7,535 nucleotides of DNA from Thiodiazotropha sp037382205 (GTDB lineage: Bacteria; Pseudomonadota; Gammaproteobacteria; Chromatiales; Chromatiaceae). A program made the position numbers and the translations under genes. Under the pieces are notes generated by a model. It saw nothing but the letters and a program-made list of their open reading frames with translations. It had not been told where the DNA came from and did no database searches. Numbering within the stretch: position 1 is the first letter of the stretch; each line of letters starts with the position of its first letter. Where the stretch lies: NCBI GenBank assembly GCA_037382205.1, contig JARRQD010000181.1, positions 1 through 7,535 on the forward strand, in the 5' to 3' direction. Shown here one piece after another: positions 6,854 through 7,535 of this stretch.

Positions 6854-6873
6854 AGCGCCTGTCAGCAGGCGCT
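6854..6873. repeat. Perfect GC-rich hairpin
   Basis: AGCGCCTG, TCAG and CAGGCGCT make a perfect 8-bp stem with a 4-base loop. No T-run follows on either strand, so it does not look like a standard intrinsic terminator. It lies between the IS91-like fragment and the orphan ORF at 6931. It could be a mobile-element end structure, a remnant of a larger repeat, or a leader hairpin for the plus-strand ORF. Confidence 0.4.
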
Positions 6874-6930
6874 AACAGCTTGCCGAATAACTCGCACCAC
6901 CGTTAGACCGACGAAGCTGTTTTCTGCATC

Positions 6931-7227
6931 ATGTCGATCAATGCAACTCAGTCTGAGACCTTAGTGCAACAGTTTAGCTCTGACAATTGTATGGCATCAA
7001 CTAAGGATTGCGACAATATTTTGTCTGTTACAGTAAATCGTGACTATGATCTAGACAATTTTCACATGACCAAAGAATCCTATCAGTCAATGAATTCCAC
7101 GGTTTTAGATTTGAATTTGTTTGAATCGGATGCTTTTGCATATTTTAACAGCCAAAAATCGCCACAAGGAAATACCTCATTACGTGTTCGTATGTTTAAG
7201 CATGGCGATGTGGCTGCACTAAAATAA
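6931..7227 (+). CDS. Hypothetical 98-residue protein
   Basis: ATG at 6931 opens an AT-rich frame of 98 codons ending RVRMFKHGDVAALK with TAA. There is no clear Shine-Dalgarno (the upstream region holds only GACGAAG), no signal peptide and no membrane segment. The N-terminal third is Ser/Thr/Asn/Gln-rich with two cysteines (C20, C27) in CMASTKDC. The rest (VTVNRDYDLDNFHMTKESY, LDLNLFESDAFAYFN) has the mixed composition of a folded protein. I do not recognise a family. A hairpin eight bases after the stop suggests a discrete transcript end. It could be an intact small gene or the tail of a larger lost one. Confidence 0.42.
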   Translation: MSINATQSETLVQQFSSDNCMASTKDCDNILSVTVNRDYDLDNFHMTKESYQSMNSTVLDLNLFESDAFAYFNSQKSPQGNTSLRVRMFKHGDVAALK

Positions 7228-7235
7228 GTTTTTTC

Positions 7236-7254
7236 ATGAACCATCCTGGTTCAT
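7236..7254. terminator. Hairpin just after the orphan ORF, possible terminator
   Basis: ATGAACCA, TCC and TGGTTCAT form a perfect 8-bp stem with a 3-base loop, beginning eight bases after the stop codon at 7225-7227. Six T residues precede it (7229-7234) and no T-run follows on the plus strand, so it is not a canonical rho-independent terminator for the ORF. It may stabilise the mRNA 3' end. Confidence 0.35.
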
Positions 7255-7385
7255 TGAAGTAAAAGAAGAGGCGATTTATCTTAACTCATTGGGCGAACTC
7301 ATTAACGCTATAAGAATTTGTTAATCATTCATATTAACTATGGATTTCAGGTTTCATGGTGAACTCCGAAACTTGATTTACAAGA

Positions 7386-7416
7386 CCCTTCTTCGGGAGA
7401 AAGAGGGGGTGAGGGG
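7386..7416. repeat. REP-like intergenic element, C/G-tract type
   Basis: CCCTTCTTCGGGAGAAAG followed by AGGGGGTGAGGGG can fold imperfectly around TCGG. On the reverse strand it reads CCCCTCACCCCC then TCTTTCTCCCG, like the common CCCTCACCC...CTCTCCC...GGGAGAGGG family of proteobacterial intergenic palindromes. The arms have mismatches, so it is probably a degenerate copy. Confidence 0.45.
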
Positions 7417-7461
7417 ATCAAAGAAACTCTGCGAATTGGTAACCTGTGGTAAGCCTATTAT

Positions 7462-7490
7462 GTAGGATGTGGTGAGGTACGAACCGCATC
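7462..7490. repeat. REP-like palindrome of the GTAGGATG...CATC type
   Basis: GTAGGATGTGGTGAGGTACG followed by AACCGCATC pairs GATGTGGT (7466-7473) with ACCGCATC (7483-7490), with one G-T wobble in an eight-base stem. It closely resembles the short (T)GTAGGATG-stem-loop-CATC units scattered between genes in many proteobacteria. Directly after it, CATGAT (7490-7495) and ATCATG (7501-7506) form a second small hairpin. Such units are usually intergenic, so a gene boundary is expected nearby. Confidence 0.5.
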
Positions 7491-7535
7491 ATGATTTTCG
7501 ATCATGTGCCAATATGTGTGCGTGACCTTCTGCGG

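Noticed and set aside
6870..6908. Integron attC-like site: GTTAGAC core (6902-6908) with CTAAC upstream, just before an ATG
   Set aside because: It spans only about 38 bases, the inverse core does not fit RYYYAAC, and no paired L boxes or second site after the ORF were found.
7283..7303. 8-bp direct repeat AACTCATT (7283-7290 and 7296-7303)
   Set aside because: It is too short and AT-rich to separate from chance, and no element lies between the copies.

Overview
The window looks like an accessory, partly decayed stretch of a gammaproteobacterial chromosome. I infer the lineage from an outer-membrane beta-barrel protein of a type common in marine gammaproteobacteria, an expansin carrying a CBM2 of the form seen in cellulose-binding gammaproteobacteria, and proteobacterial REP-like palindromes at the right end. 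GC content is moderate and patchy, with GC-rich islands inside AT-rich sequence. No RNA gene or CRISPR array is visible.

Layout. (1) 1-356, minus: the N-terminal part of a secreted outer-membrane protein, cut by the window edge, with a leader inverted repeat at 366-395. (2) 633-929, plus: a GC-rich, frame-hopping coding remnant of unknown family. (3) 948-1391, minus: a secreted S33/TAP-type alpha/beta hydrolase with its middle deleted. The N-terminus and the C-terminal Asp-containing motif survive in different frames. (4) 1446-1819, plus: short unrecognised ORFs. (5) 1935-2930, plus: an intact expansin-CBM2 protein behind a perfect 20-bp palindrome. (6) 3049-4183, plus: an Asp-box beta-propeller gene inactivated by several stops and frameshifts, including an apparent Trp-to-stop change. 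(7) 4189-6261, minus: an intact, secreted, 690-residue right-handed beta-helix protein with an N-terminal Ig-like module, convergent with (6). (8) 6420-6840, minus: remnants of a type I restriction HsdR-like N-terminus and of an IS91-like transposase zinc-binding domain. (9) 6931-7227, plus: a 98-residue orphan ORF followed by a hairpin. (10) 7386-7506: REP-like intergenic palindromes.

The two intact secreted proteins, the expansin-CBM2 and the beta-helix protein, suggest a role at plant or algal cell-wall polysaccharides: loosening or binding cellulose, and probably cleaving a uronate-type polymer. The dead propeller gene between them may once have belonged to the same set. The flanks hold relics of mobile and defence genes, which fits repeated insertion and deletion. 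I see no complete new multi-gene system. The best leads are the unclassified beta-helix protein, the palindrome upstream of the expansin, and the dense set of pseudogenes that ordinary ORF calling misses.
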